In this document: positions 1 through 5,813 of the stretch, in pieces | Layout of the letters: every line of letters starts with the position of its first letter | Position numbering within the stretch: position 1 is the stretch's first letter | Assembly: GCA_009702945.1 (NCBI GenBank) | Contig: WLGZ01000021.1 | Location: forward strand, 1-10,562 | Reading direction: 5' to 3' | DNA from: Actinomycetota bacterium | Lineage (GTDB): Bacteria > Actinomycetota > Actinomycetes > S36-B12 > UBA5976 | Length of the DNA: 10,562 nt | Program-made: the position numbers and the translations under genes | Notes under the pieces: generated by a model | Seen by the model: the letters and a program-made list of their open reading frames with translations, nothing else | The model's database searches: none | What the model was told of the DNA's origin: nothing

Positions 1-68
1 ATGGAGATCTACTTGGTGACGACGCAGCGAAGTTAGCTGACTTGCGCGCCAAGGGAATCATTAAGTAA
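1..68 (+). CDS. C-terminal tail of a gene cut by the window edge, probably CaiB/BaiF-family CoA-transferase
   Basis: An open frame enters from the left edge (first full codon at 3) and stops at TAA 66-68. The last residues read GDLLGDDAAKLADLRAKGII followed by K. CaiB/BaiF (family III) CoA-transferases typically end in a short helix of the form 'L-G-x-x-x-x-x-I-x-x-L-x-x-x-G-x-I', and the complete CoA-transferase at 7913-9118 ends in a similar pattern (LLDLTDEQIKALEATGAF). The family call rests on this tail alone. It is the only gene entering from the left and it converges on the amidohydrolase. It could be another protein with a similar terminal helix. Confidence 0.45.
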   Translation, partial: GDLLGDDAAKLADLRAKGIIK

Positions 69-97
69 CTAGAAGTTACCGGGATTGCTTGCAATCC
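65..97. terminator. Two small hairpins between convergent genes, possible weak bidirectional terminator
   Basis: The 33-base gap between the convergent stops, plus the end of the left gene, holds two tandem inverted repeats: GTAACT/AGTTAC (65-70/74-79, 3-base loop) and GGATTG/CAATCC (82-87/92-97, 4-base loop CTTG). Neither is followed by a clear run of T on either strand, so classical intrinsic termination is doubtful. The position between two stop codons is the main support. Confidence 0.3.
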
Positions 98-101
98 AGA
101 T

Positions 102-974
102 TTACTTGTACATCCAGGAATAAATCTCTGGACGACGATCGTTCCAAACTGGCCAGTCTTTGCGCGCCTGCGCAAGTAAAGACATGTCAAGTTCAGCATG
201 AATGATTTCTGGGTAGTTGTGCCCACCAGCTTCAGCCAGCACTTCACCAGTTGGAGCGATAACACAAGACCGACCGAAGAAGTCGTGAGTTTTTCCACCG
301 CAAGTTTCTTCGCCCGAACGATTTGAAGCGATTACAAATACGCCCATCTCCATGGCGCGAAGTCGAAGGTCATTAATGAATAGAGATTCACGCCAACCCA
401 AAGATGACACAGCAAGCAAAACAACATCGGCGCCAAGTGCGCGGTTAGCCATCCAAGGCTCGGAGAAAGCGCGGTCGTAACAGATCAATGCGCCGGTTGA
501 GACTCCGTCAATATCAAAATTCATTGGGCCAGGTCCTGCAGTGCAGTATTCATCTTCATGCACATCAAGTGTTGGCATGTGGACTGAAGGCGCAGTTAAT
601 TTGCGAAACGCTGGGTAGGTTTTTCCATCATGAGTTTTGCCATGCACAACTTCACCGTTGCGATTAAGAATCACAAGCGAGTTGTATCGAACATCGTTGT
701 CTAATTCATACATGCCAAACCCAAGGGCCGTATTGTGATCTTTTGCGAACTTTGCAAAAGCCGCAGTTGAAGCTCCACCAATTACTGGCTCAGCCCAGTC
801 ACGATACTTAGGACTCTTATCGCCCGCCGCAAAGTATGGAGTAGTCGCAAGCTCTGGCAGCAGAATCAAGTCAGGATTGGTGGTCGCTGCCTGTTCGGAT
901 AATTCGAGCAACATGGCAACGTTTTCTGACACATCTTGCGTGCAATTGCCGCTCTGAACTACTGAAACCTTCAC
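102..974 (-). CDS. Nitrilase-superfamily carbon-nitrogen hydrolase (amidohydrolase)
   Basis: This 290-residue cytoplasmic enzyme is predicted to hydrolyse a non-peptide C-N bond (amide, carbamoyl or nitrile) through a Glu-Lys-Cys triad. The triad is visible: Glu41 in LLPELATTPYF, Lys125 in AFRKLTAP and Cys165 in GALICYDRAFSEPW. The length is normal for the family and the fold appears complete, with the late 'GxxFVIASNRSG' strand and the 'FFGRSCVIAPTGEVLAEAG' segment intact. It resembles N-carbamoyl-amino-acid or N-carbamoylputrescine amidohydrolases, but the substrate cannot be read from the sequence. The start is GTG at 972-974, chosen because AGGAGG lies four bases upstream. The gene is divergent from an ABC import operon, sharing a 303-base control region, so it probably acts on the imported compound or a derivative (inference). 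Confidence 0.88.
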   Translation of the reverse strand: MKVSVVQSGNCTQDVSENVAMLLELSEQAATTNPDLILLPELATTPYFAAGDKSPKYRDWAEPVIGGASTAAFAKFAKDHNTALGFGMYELDNDVRYNSLVILNRNGEVVHGKTHDGKTYPAFRKLTAPSVHMPTLDVHEDEYCTAGPGPMNFDIDGVSTGALICYDRAFSEPWMANRALGADVVLLAVSSLGWRESLFINDLRLRAMEMGVFVIASNRSGEETCGGKTHDFFGRSCVIAPTGEVLAEAGGHNYPEIIHAELDMSLLAQARKDWPVWNDRRPEIYSWMYK

Positions 975-978
975 GGAT

Positions 979-984
979 CCTCCT
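979..984 (-). promoter_or_regulatory. Ribosome binding site of the amidohydrolase
   Basis: On the - strand the sequence reads AGGAGG, then ATCC, then the GTG start. It is a full-consensus Shine-Dalgarno site and fixes the GTG start at 974. Confidence 0.75.
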
Positions 985-1023
985 GAATTGAATATGTGCC
1001 CAAACTAATGGACTTTCCTCCAC

Positions 1024-1035
1024 TTCGTATACAAA
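1024..1035. promoter_or_regulatory. Putative operator A (GTATAC palindrome), proximal to the amidohydrolase
   Basis: TTCGTATACAAA is a 12-bp palindrome with one mismatched pair, centred between 1029 and 1030, about 55 bases upstream of the amidohydrolase start. It shares GTATACAAA plus a following TTCC with site B. The GT...AC half-site pattern resembles operators bound by GntR-family regulators (FadR/FCD subfamily). No regulator gene is in the window, so the family assignment is an inference. Confidence 0.45.
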
Positions 1036-1160
1036 TTCCAAACAATGCCCGATTTGGGCAGGTCCATAGAGTTCGGATATTTGCCCCATTGCGCCCAGAA
1101 AGTAGCCCAATTCCCTGAAAAGTCCGATTTTATTGAGGAAATTGGAAAAGACCGTTATCT

Positions 1161-1180
1161 GAATGTTGTATACAAAGTTC
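1161..1180. promoter_or_regulatory. Putative operator B (GTATAC palindrome), proximal to the ABC operon
   Basis: The core TTGTATACAA (1166-1175) is a perfect 10-bp palindrome. Outer arms GAA (1161-1163) and TTC (1178-1180) extend the symmetry to 20 bp with two mismatched pairs. It lies about 100 bases before the permease start, 141 bases centre to centre from site A. The repetition of the same core on both sides of a divergent promoter region is the main reason to read both as operators of one regulator, plausibly GntR-type. Confidence 0.5.
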
Positions 1181-1277
1181 CCGATTAGTCCTGCGCTAGC
1201 GCCATTTTTCCCCCAGACTTACACTCATCGGAAGTCGTTTCTTGGGATGATTTAAGCCGAGGCAATAGGGAGATTAA

Positions 1278-2303
1278 GTGTCACAAACCGTTTCGTTACG
1301 TCGGTTGAACCTTCGACGTAAAGGCAGCAAGGACAACACCAGTGCTGCGGTTTCAACAAGCTACCGGATCCAGGCTTATGCAATTTTGGTTGCTTGGTTC
1401 GTGCTTTTTGCGGTCTTCAGTTTGTTGCTTCCAGAAGTGTTCCCAACGTGGCAAAACGTAACTTCGATTGCAAATCAAAAAGCTGCAACCGTTTTGTTAA
1501 CGCTTGGTTTGGTGTTCGCACTTTCCGCCGGTGAGTTTGATCTTTCGATTGGCGGCGCCGTTTCATTGGGAGCTGCAATTCCTGCCTGGCTGGCAACTAA
1601 GCACGGCATCTCGCTTCCGGTAGCGATTTTAATTGCACTTGTTTTCGCCGCGCTGTTTGGATTTATGAACGGGCTATTAAGTGTTAAGGCAAAAATTCCT
1701 TCATTGGTTGTAACTCTTGGTACCGGAACTGCACTTGGTGGAATTGTTAGTGGCCTGGCTGGCAACACGACTTTGAGTGTGCAGACGTTTTCATTCGTCG
1801 CATTGGTAAAGACCCGAATCTTTGGTTTCTATGCAGCCTTCTGGTTCATGTTGATTTTGGCTTTCATTGCTTGGTACATCTTGGAACACACTCCAATTGG
1901 ACGCCAACTTTACTTCGTCGGTCAGGGACGAGAAGTTGCTCGCTTGGCTGGCATTCGCACCAACGCATACCGCTATTACTCATTGATCGCGTGCTCAACT
2001 TTGGCAGCCCTTGCTGGCGCCATGGTCTTAACTACTGCAGGTGCTGCACAATCCAGCATCGGCAAGTCATATGTGTTGCCTGCGTTCGCGGCAGCATTCT
2101 TAGGTTCAACTGCAATTAGGCCAGGACGTTTCAACGTCTGGGGCACAGTTGTAGCTGTATATTTCCTCGAAACCGGAATCACGGGCTTACAGCTCAAGGG
2201 CTTCGAGGTTTGGATTACAGATGTGTTCTACGGACTCGCGCTTGTTATTGGCGTGCTCGTAGCCACGGTGGCATCCAACCTTCGGTCGCGGTCGAGTGAC
2301 TGA
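1278..2303 (+). CDS. ABC transporter permease, RbsC/XylH-type (BPD_transp_2 family)
   Basis: This 341-residue integral membrane subunit forms the substrate channel of a carbohydrate-type (CUT2) importer. After a basic cytoplasmic N-terminus (residues 1-30) there are about nine to ten hydrophobic segments, roughly 32-52, 70-105, 111-135, 140-162, 182-203, 233-255, 265-280, 286-305 and 311-332. Family hallmarks are the LSAGEFDLSIGGAVSLGA segment (82-99) and the cytoplasmic coupling loop GREVARLAGIRTNAYR (217-232), which should contact the ATPase. The start is GTG, preceded by AGGGAGA at 1267-1273. It is the first gene of the operon, 27 bases before the binding protein. Only one permease gene is present, so the channel is probably a homodimer, as in RbsC. 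CUT2 systems also carry non-sugars (nucleosides, autoinducers), so the substrate remains open. Confidence 0.92.
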   Translation: MSQTVSLRRLNLRRKGSKDNTSAAVSTSYRIQAYAILVAWFVLFAVFSLLLPEVFPTWQNVTSIANQKAATVLLTLGLVFALSAGEFDLSIGGAVSLGAAIPAWLATKHGISLPVAILIALVFAALFGFMNGLLSVKAKIPSLVVTLGTGTALGGIVSGLAGNTTLSVQTFSFVALVKTRIFGFYAAFWFMLILAFIAWYILEHTPIGRQLYFVGQGREVARLAGIRTNAYRYYSLIACSTLAALAGAMVLTTAGAAQSSIGKSYVLPAFAAAFLGSTAIRPGRFNVWGTVVAVYFLETGITGLQLKGFEVWITDVFYGLALVIGVLVATVASNLRSRSSD

Positions 2304-2330
2304 ATCAAAACAACGGGAAAGGTACGTCTA

Positions 2331-3482
2331 ATGCAAGCAAAAAAGAAAATGCGTTTCGGCTTCGTAGCCGCCGCACTTGCTGCTGGACTAGTTTTGAGCG
2401 GTTGCTCAAGCTCGTCTGAAGAAGCAGCACCTACCGAGGCTGCTAGCGCACCTGCGGCTGCCGATGGCTTAGCAACAGCGAAGGCAGCATACGATGCCGC
2501 ACTTGCTGCTTCTTTGACATTTGCATACCCAGGCGATGCGTTTGATGCTTCAGCTGCTTCTGGCAAGAAGGTTGCGATGATTTCGATCAACGACCAAATT
2601 CCAGTTCTAAAGCAGTGGACAGACACAATTGCAGCTGGTCTTGAAAGCCAGGGTGTAACTATTACTCAGAAGAGCGATGCTGGTGGCGTTATCGATCCAC
2701 TACCTAAGTTCTTCGCACAGGCAGTAACTGACAAGGTTGACCTAATCGTCACCAACGCAGTTCCAGCTGCACTTATTCCGCTAGCTGACTTGGGTGACAT
2801 TCCAGTAATGACAACCAACCAGACTGCAGCCCCAGGTGTTGCAGTTGCTGACGGTATTGCTGCTGACCCATCATTCGATTACACACTTGCAGCTAGCTTG
2901 ATGGCTGACTGGTTCTGTGTAACTGGTGAAGGTGCCGGCAACGCAGTTGTTTGGGGTTCTGAAGGCCAAGCCTCCAGCCCAATCATGATTGACACAATCA
3001 AGGCACGAGTAGCAGAAGTTTGCCCAGACGCCAAGGTTGACTACCAGGATGCTCCGCTTGCAACTTGGTTCGATGGAACACTTGATGGTGTTGCAAAGAA
3101 CGCAGTTACAGCAGATGCAACCATCACTCACTTGATGCCAATCTACGACGGCATGACTATCGCTACTGGCGCTGGTCTTGACGCTGCAGGTTCAGCCGCA
3201 ATTCAGTCGTCATTCAACATGACTCCTGCTGTTGCAGCTGGTATCGGTACAAGTTCAGTAAAGATGGACGTCGGTTGTCCAAATGACTGGTTCTCATACG
3301 CAGCTGCAGATGCAGCACTACGTATCTTGACCGGAAATGCAGTTCCAGATAACTACGGAATCACCTGCAAGGTATTCGATGAATCAAACATTGGTTCAAT
3401 CGATACTTCTGTAGAAAATTCACTTAACTGGTACGGCATTGACTTTGCAGCAGAGTTCGCAAAGTTCTGGACCGCTAGCTAG
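2331..3482 (+). CDS. ABC transporter substrate-binding lipoprotein, RbsB-like (Peripla_BP_4 type)
   Basis: This 383-residue extracytoplasmic binding protein belongs to the importer. The N-terminus is a typical lipoprotein signal: basic MQAKKKMR, a hydrophobic stretch, then lipobox LSGC with Cys25 as the lipidation site, followed by a Ser/Glu/Ala-rich linker (26-50). The first domain starts near residue 78 (KKVAMISINDQIPVLKQWTDTIAAGL), as in RbsB-type proteins. Four further cysteines (196, 231, 316, 346) could form two disulfides outside the membrane. GGGAAAGG at 2315-2322 precedes the ATG; an internal Met at codon 7 is a less likely start. Codon choice is strongly biased to GCA/GCT/GGT types, consistent with high expression. 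The gene lies between permease and ATPase and is followed by a strong hairpin. The ligand cannot be told from the sequence; the neighbouring amidohydrolase hints at a nitrogen-containing compound. Confidence 0.92.
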   Translation: MQAKKKMRFGFVAAALAAGLVLSGCSSSSEEAAPTEAASAPAAADGLATAKAAYDAALAASLTFAYPGDAFDASAASGKKVAMISINDQIPVLKQWTDTIAAGLESQGVTITQKSDAGGVIDPLPKFFAQAVTDKVDLIVTNAVPAALIPLADLGDIPVMTTNQTAAPGVAVADGIAADPSFDYTLAASLMADWFCVTGEGAGNAVVWGSEGQASSPIMIDTIKARVAEVCPDAKVDYQDAPLATWFDGTLDGVAKNAVTADATITHLMPIYDGMTIATGAGLDAAGSAAIQSSFNMTPAVAAGIGTSSVKMDVGCPNDWFSYAAADAALRILTGNAVPDNYGITCKVFDESNIGSIDTSVENSLNWYGIDFAAEFAKFWTAS

Positions 3483-3490
3483 TAATTAGT

Positions 3491-3530
3491 TGTGACTGGT
3501 TGGAGTCAGAAATGACTCCAACCAGTCACA
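3491..3530 (+). terminator. Perfect 18-bp hairpin with GAAA loop after the binding-protein gene
   Basis: TGTGACTGGTTGGAGTCA (3491-3508) and its exact reverse complement (3513-3530) are separated by GAAA, a GNRA-type tetraloop. The downstream sequence CTCTTCTTTA is only moderately T-rich. The site lies in the 108-base gap between binding-protein and ATPase genes. It may be a partial terminator or a 3'-end stabiliser that keeps binding-protein mRNA in excess, as is well known in other ABC operons. Confidence 0.75.
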
Positions 3531-3579
3531 CTCTTCTTTAAGACCGCAAGTGTAAATTCTTTAAAGTAATTGATCGCGT

Positions 3580-3584
3580 AGGAG
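3580..3584 (+). promoter_or_regulatory. Ribosome binding site of the ABC ATPase
   Basis: AGGAG lies six bases before a GTG codon at 3591 and fixes the start of the ATPase. The encoded N-terminus (MAEDTGVSPVLEFTNLSKTF) leads straight into the first nucleotide-binding domain. Confidence 0.65.
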
Positions 3585-3590
3585 ATAAAA

Positions 3591-5810
3591 GTGGCTGAAG
3601 ATACTGGCGTAAGCCCAGTCCTTGAGTTCACAAATCTGTCCAAGACTTTTGGACCAACTAAAGCGCTATCCAATGTTGATTTCGACGTACGTCCCGGAGA
3701 AATTCATGGCCTAGTAGGTCGCAATGGTTCTGGTAAATCAACACTCATCAAAGTTTTAAGTGGCTTCCATGAGCCTGACCGTGGAACCAAATTAGTTTTA
3801 CGCGGCGAAAATATCGAATTACCACTTCGCGGCAGTGATGCTGCGCAACTTGGAATGGTGTTCGTTCACCAAGACCTAGGTTTGGTTCCGGCATTTAGCA
3901 TTTTAGAAAACTTGCGACTGGGAACTTGGCGCCGCGGTGGTCTATCTAAAATTCCATGGGCTGACGAAAAAAGCGCAGTTGCCTATCAGCTTTCGCAGTT
4001 CGGACTTAAATGGGATCCGTTAACTCCAGTAGGAGCCCTTCCTCCTGTGGACCGAGCAATTGTGGCAATTGCTCGTGCCATTCGTGAGATTGCAACCAAC
4101 CCTGAGGGCCATGTTCTAGTTCTCGACGAACCAACCGCTTATCTGCCTAGTGAATCAGTCGACAAGCTTTTCGATGCAGTCAAGAAAGTAACTCGCCAAG
4201 GCACCGGTGTAGTTTTCATCAGTCACCGCACCGATGAAATCTTGACCCTAACGGATCGAATTTCGGTTCTACGCGACGGTCGCAAGGTTGCCACAGTTAA
4301 TACCAAGGAAACCAAAGAAGCAGATTTGGTAGCCATGATTCTTGGTCAATCAATGAATGCGTTCTACCCAGATCACATTCCTACGCCTTCCAAGGAAGTT
4401 GTACTGCAGACCAAGAACATGGCTGCTGGCACAATTCCAAAACTAAACATCACGCTTCGTCGTGGTGAAGTTCTTGGCATGACGGGCCTTATGGGCGCAG
4501 GTCACGATCAAGTTCCTTACGCACTATTCGGCGCGCTAGAGCACACCGATGGCACGATCACCATCAAAAGTAAGAAGTATGAAAAAGAAGAGTTAAATCC
4601 GCGCAAGGCTGTTGACGCTGGAGTTGCCCTACTTCCTGGGGACCGCACTGGAGCAAGTGGAGTGCTCCTTGCAACCCTTACTGACAACGTGGGCATGCCG
4701 GTACTTAGCAAATACTTCACAACGGGACGCCTTCGTAAGAAGAAATTGAAAAAGGACGTAGGCGAATTACTACGTCGCTTTGATGTTAAGCCGCCGGTTC
4801 CTGGAATTGAGTTACGTAAACTTTCCGGTGGAAATCAGCAGAAAGCACTATTAGCTAAGTGGATTCAGATTAAGCCAGACGTACTGCTACTGCACGAACC
4901 AACTCAAGGTGTCGACGTAGGTAGTAAGGCTGCGATCTTTGAAAAGATCGCAGACGCGGCTCGCGCTGGTTCTGGTGTAATTGTTGCTTCTGCAGAACAC
5001 GAAGACTTAGCAAACATCTGTAACCGAGTACTTATCTTTGCTGAAGGCAAGGTTGTTGCAGAACTAACGGGCCGAGAGTTAACACCCGAAAAGATTGTTG
5101 AATTAAGTTACCTAGGCACTCGTAAGGGTGGCGGAATCAAGCGCGGCTTCGTCTGGCGTCCGCACATGAACGGCCTGAAGGGTCCTTATCTTCACGTCAC
5201 TCGTAACTACACCTGGTCGCCACACAAGATTGGCTACAAGACTGAAGTTGAATGGCCTACACCAGCACCGCCAGCGATTCAGTACGAGAAGCAGCCATCC
5301 ACATTTGTTTGGTCGCCACACTCAGTTGGATTCGTTAAGCGCGAATTCCGCTGGTTCCCACACACAATTGGTGTACAGAACACTCCAATGCCTTACCCAG
5401 GTCCGCGTCGAGTCAAGGTGGAACGTGAGTTTACCTTGGTTCCAACTGGTGAGCTAAGTTCGTTCTTCGTCTGGCGTCCGCACTACGTTGGCAACAACGA
5501 ACCGGTCTACTTGGGTCCAAAGGATGCCGACAAGTGGAAGGTTGAACTAGCTGCATCACTGGCGGCAATGGTTGCCCGCGGTGAGATCACCGCAATTGTT
5601 GCCGACAAGATGGCTAAGGCAGCTGGAGTAACAGTTGGTCAGGCTCAGGATCTTAAGGTGACTATCGAACTAGATGTTCGCACTCGTAACAAAGGAAATC
5701 TTTCTGACATCGATCGTCTGAAGTTTGCTTTGCTGAACATGGATCAGAATCTGGTTGATGTAAACGGCGTCCACATCACTGATGTGAGCCTGCAGCCTGA
5801 AAAGTCTTGA
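3591..5810 (+). CDS. ABC transporter ATPase, RbsA/XylG-like double domain, with unusual W-x-P-H-repeat C-terminal extension
   Basis: This 739-residue subunit powers the importer; RbsA-like proteins are usually about 500 residues. NBD1 has Walker A GRNGSGKST (43-51), a Q-loop HQDLGL (93-98), Walker B VLVLDEP (175-181) and switch His212. Its signature region reads ALPPVDRA rather than LSGGQ. NBD2 (about 268-505) has a degenerate P-loop GLMGAGHDQV (299-308), a canonical signature LSGGNQQK (411-418) and Walker B LLLHEPTQG, where His435 replaces the usual Asp before Glu436. One composite ATP site (NBD1 Walker A with NBD2 signature) is therefore canonical and the other degenerate, which is common in this family. 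From about residue 509 the protein continues in frame for 230 residues: five W-x-P-H motifs (520-634), then a domain at 645-739 that I cannot assign. There is no stop or frame change at the junction. The gene ends three bases from the convergent glycosyltransferase gene. Confidence 0.92.
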   Translation: MAEDTGVSPVLEFTNLSKTFGPTKALSNVDFDVRPGEIHGLVGRNGSGKSTLIKVLSGFHEPDRGTKLVLRGENIELPLRGSDAAQLGMVFVHQDLGLVPAFSILENLRLGTWRRGGLSKIPWADEKSAVAYQLSQFGLKWDPLTPVGALPPVDRAIVAIARAIREIATNPEGHVLVLDEPTAYLPSESVDKLFDAVKKVTRQGTGVVFISHRTDEILTLTDRISVLRDGRKVATVNTKETKEADLVAMILGQSMNAFYPDHIPTPSKEVVLQTKNMAAGTIPKLNITLRRGEVLGMTGLMGAGHDQVPYALFGALEHTDGTITIKSKKYEKEELNPRKAVDAGVALLPGDRTGASGVLLATLTDNVGMPVLSKYFTTGRLRKKKLKKDVGELLRRFDVKPPVPGIELRKLSGGNQQKALLAKWIQIKPDVLLLHEPTQGVDVGSKAAIFEKIADAARAGSGVIVASAEHEDLANICNRVLIFAEGKVVAELTGRELTPEKIVELSYLGTRKGGGIKRGFVWRPHMNGLKGPYLHVTRNYTWSPHKIGYKTEVEWPTPAPPAIQYEKQPSTFVWSPHSVGFVKREFRWFPHTIGVQNTPMPYPGPRRVKVEREFTLVPTGELSSFFVWRPHYVGNNEPVYLGPKDADKWKVELAASLAAMVARGEITAIVADKMAKAAGVTVGQAQDLKVTIELDVRTRNKGNLSDIDRLKFALLNMDQNLVDVNGVHITDVSLQPEKS
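5148..5492 (+). repeat. Five [FY]-x-W-x-P-H-x-x-G protein repeats inside the ATPase extension
   Basis: The repeats are at protein residues 520-528 (FVWRPHMNG), 540-548 (YTWSPHKIG), 572-580 (FVWSPHSVG), 586-594 (FRWFPHTIG) and 626-634 (FVWRPHYVG). A decayed copy, FTLVPTG, is at 614-620. Trp-to-Trp spacing is 20, 32, 14 and 40 residues, so the motif is conserved while the linkers vary. At DNA level the first and last copies share 19 identical bases (5147-5165 and 5465-5483), and copies two and three share TGGTCGCCACAC (5214-5225, 5310-5321). This points to intragenic duplication. The linkers are rich in Pro, Tyr, Lys and Arg. I recognise no family. Confidence 0.85.
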
Positions 5811-5813
5811 TTT

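Larger units (their letters stand above)
975..1277. promoter_or_regulatory. Divergent control region between amidohydrolase and ABC operon
   Basis: These 303 bases hold no credible gene. They must contain the promoters of both divergent units, but I find no convincing -35/-10 pair on either strand. A weak candidate for the + strand is TTGAGG at 1133-1138 with a poor -10 near 1155-1161, which would put the transcript start on the downstream palindrome. Notable elements are two GTATAC-centred palindromes (listed separately), a short TGCCC/GGGCA inverted repeat at 1046-1060, and a perfect 10-bp palindrome GCGCTAGCGC at 1193-1202. Confidence 0.6.

Noticed and set aside
871..1110. A - strand frame of 79 codons extending from the amidohydrolase into the control region
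   Set aside because: It overlaps the amidohydrolase 5' end in another frame, has no good ribosome site, and would cover operator A.
2228..2626. A 132-codon - strand frame spanning the permease/binding-protein junction
   Set aside because: It is Ala-rich because it mirrors the Ala-rich lipoprotein linker; it is antisense to two good genes and crosses their intergenic ribosome site.
3541..3590. An internal promoter before the ATPase gene (TAAATT and TTAAAG elements)
   Set aside because: The AT-rich elements have no well-spaced -35 partner, so I could not support a promoter.
5147..5483. The short direct DNA repeats as a CRISPR array or mobile repeat
   Set aside because: They are in frame, encode the W-x-P-H motif, are unevenly spaced and differ in sequence; this is coding repetition.
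5124..5810. The ATPase extension as a separate gene or a frameshift fusion
   Set aside because: The frame is continuous with no stop, and no start codon with a ribosome site is evident at the junction; codon use continues unchanged.
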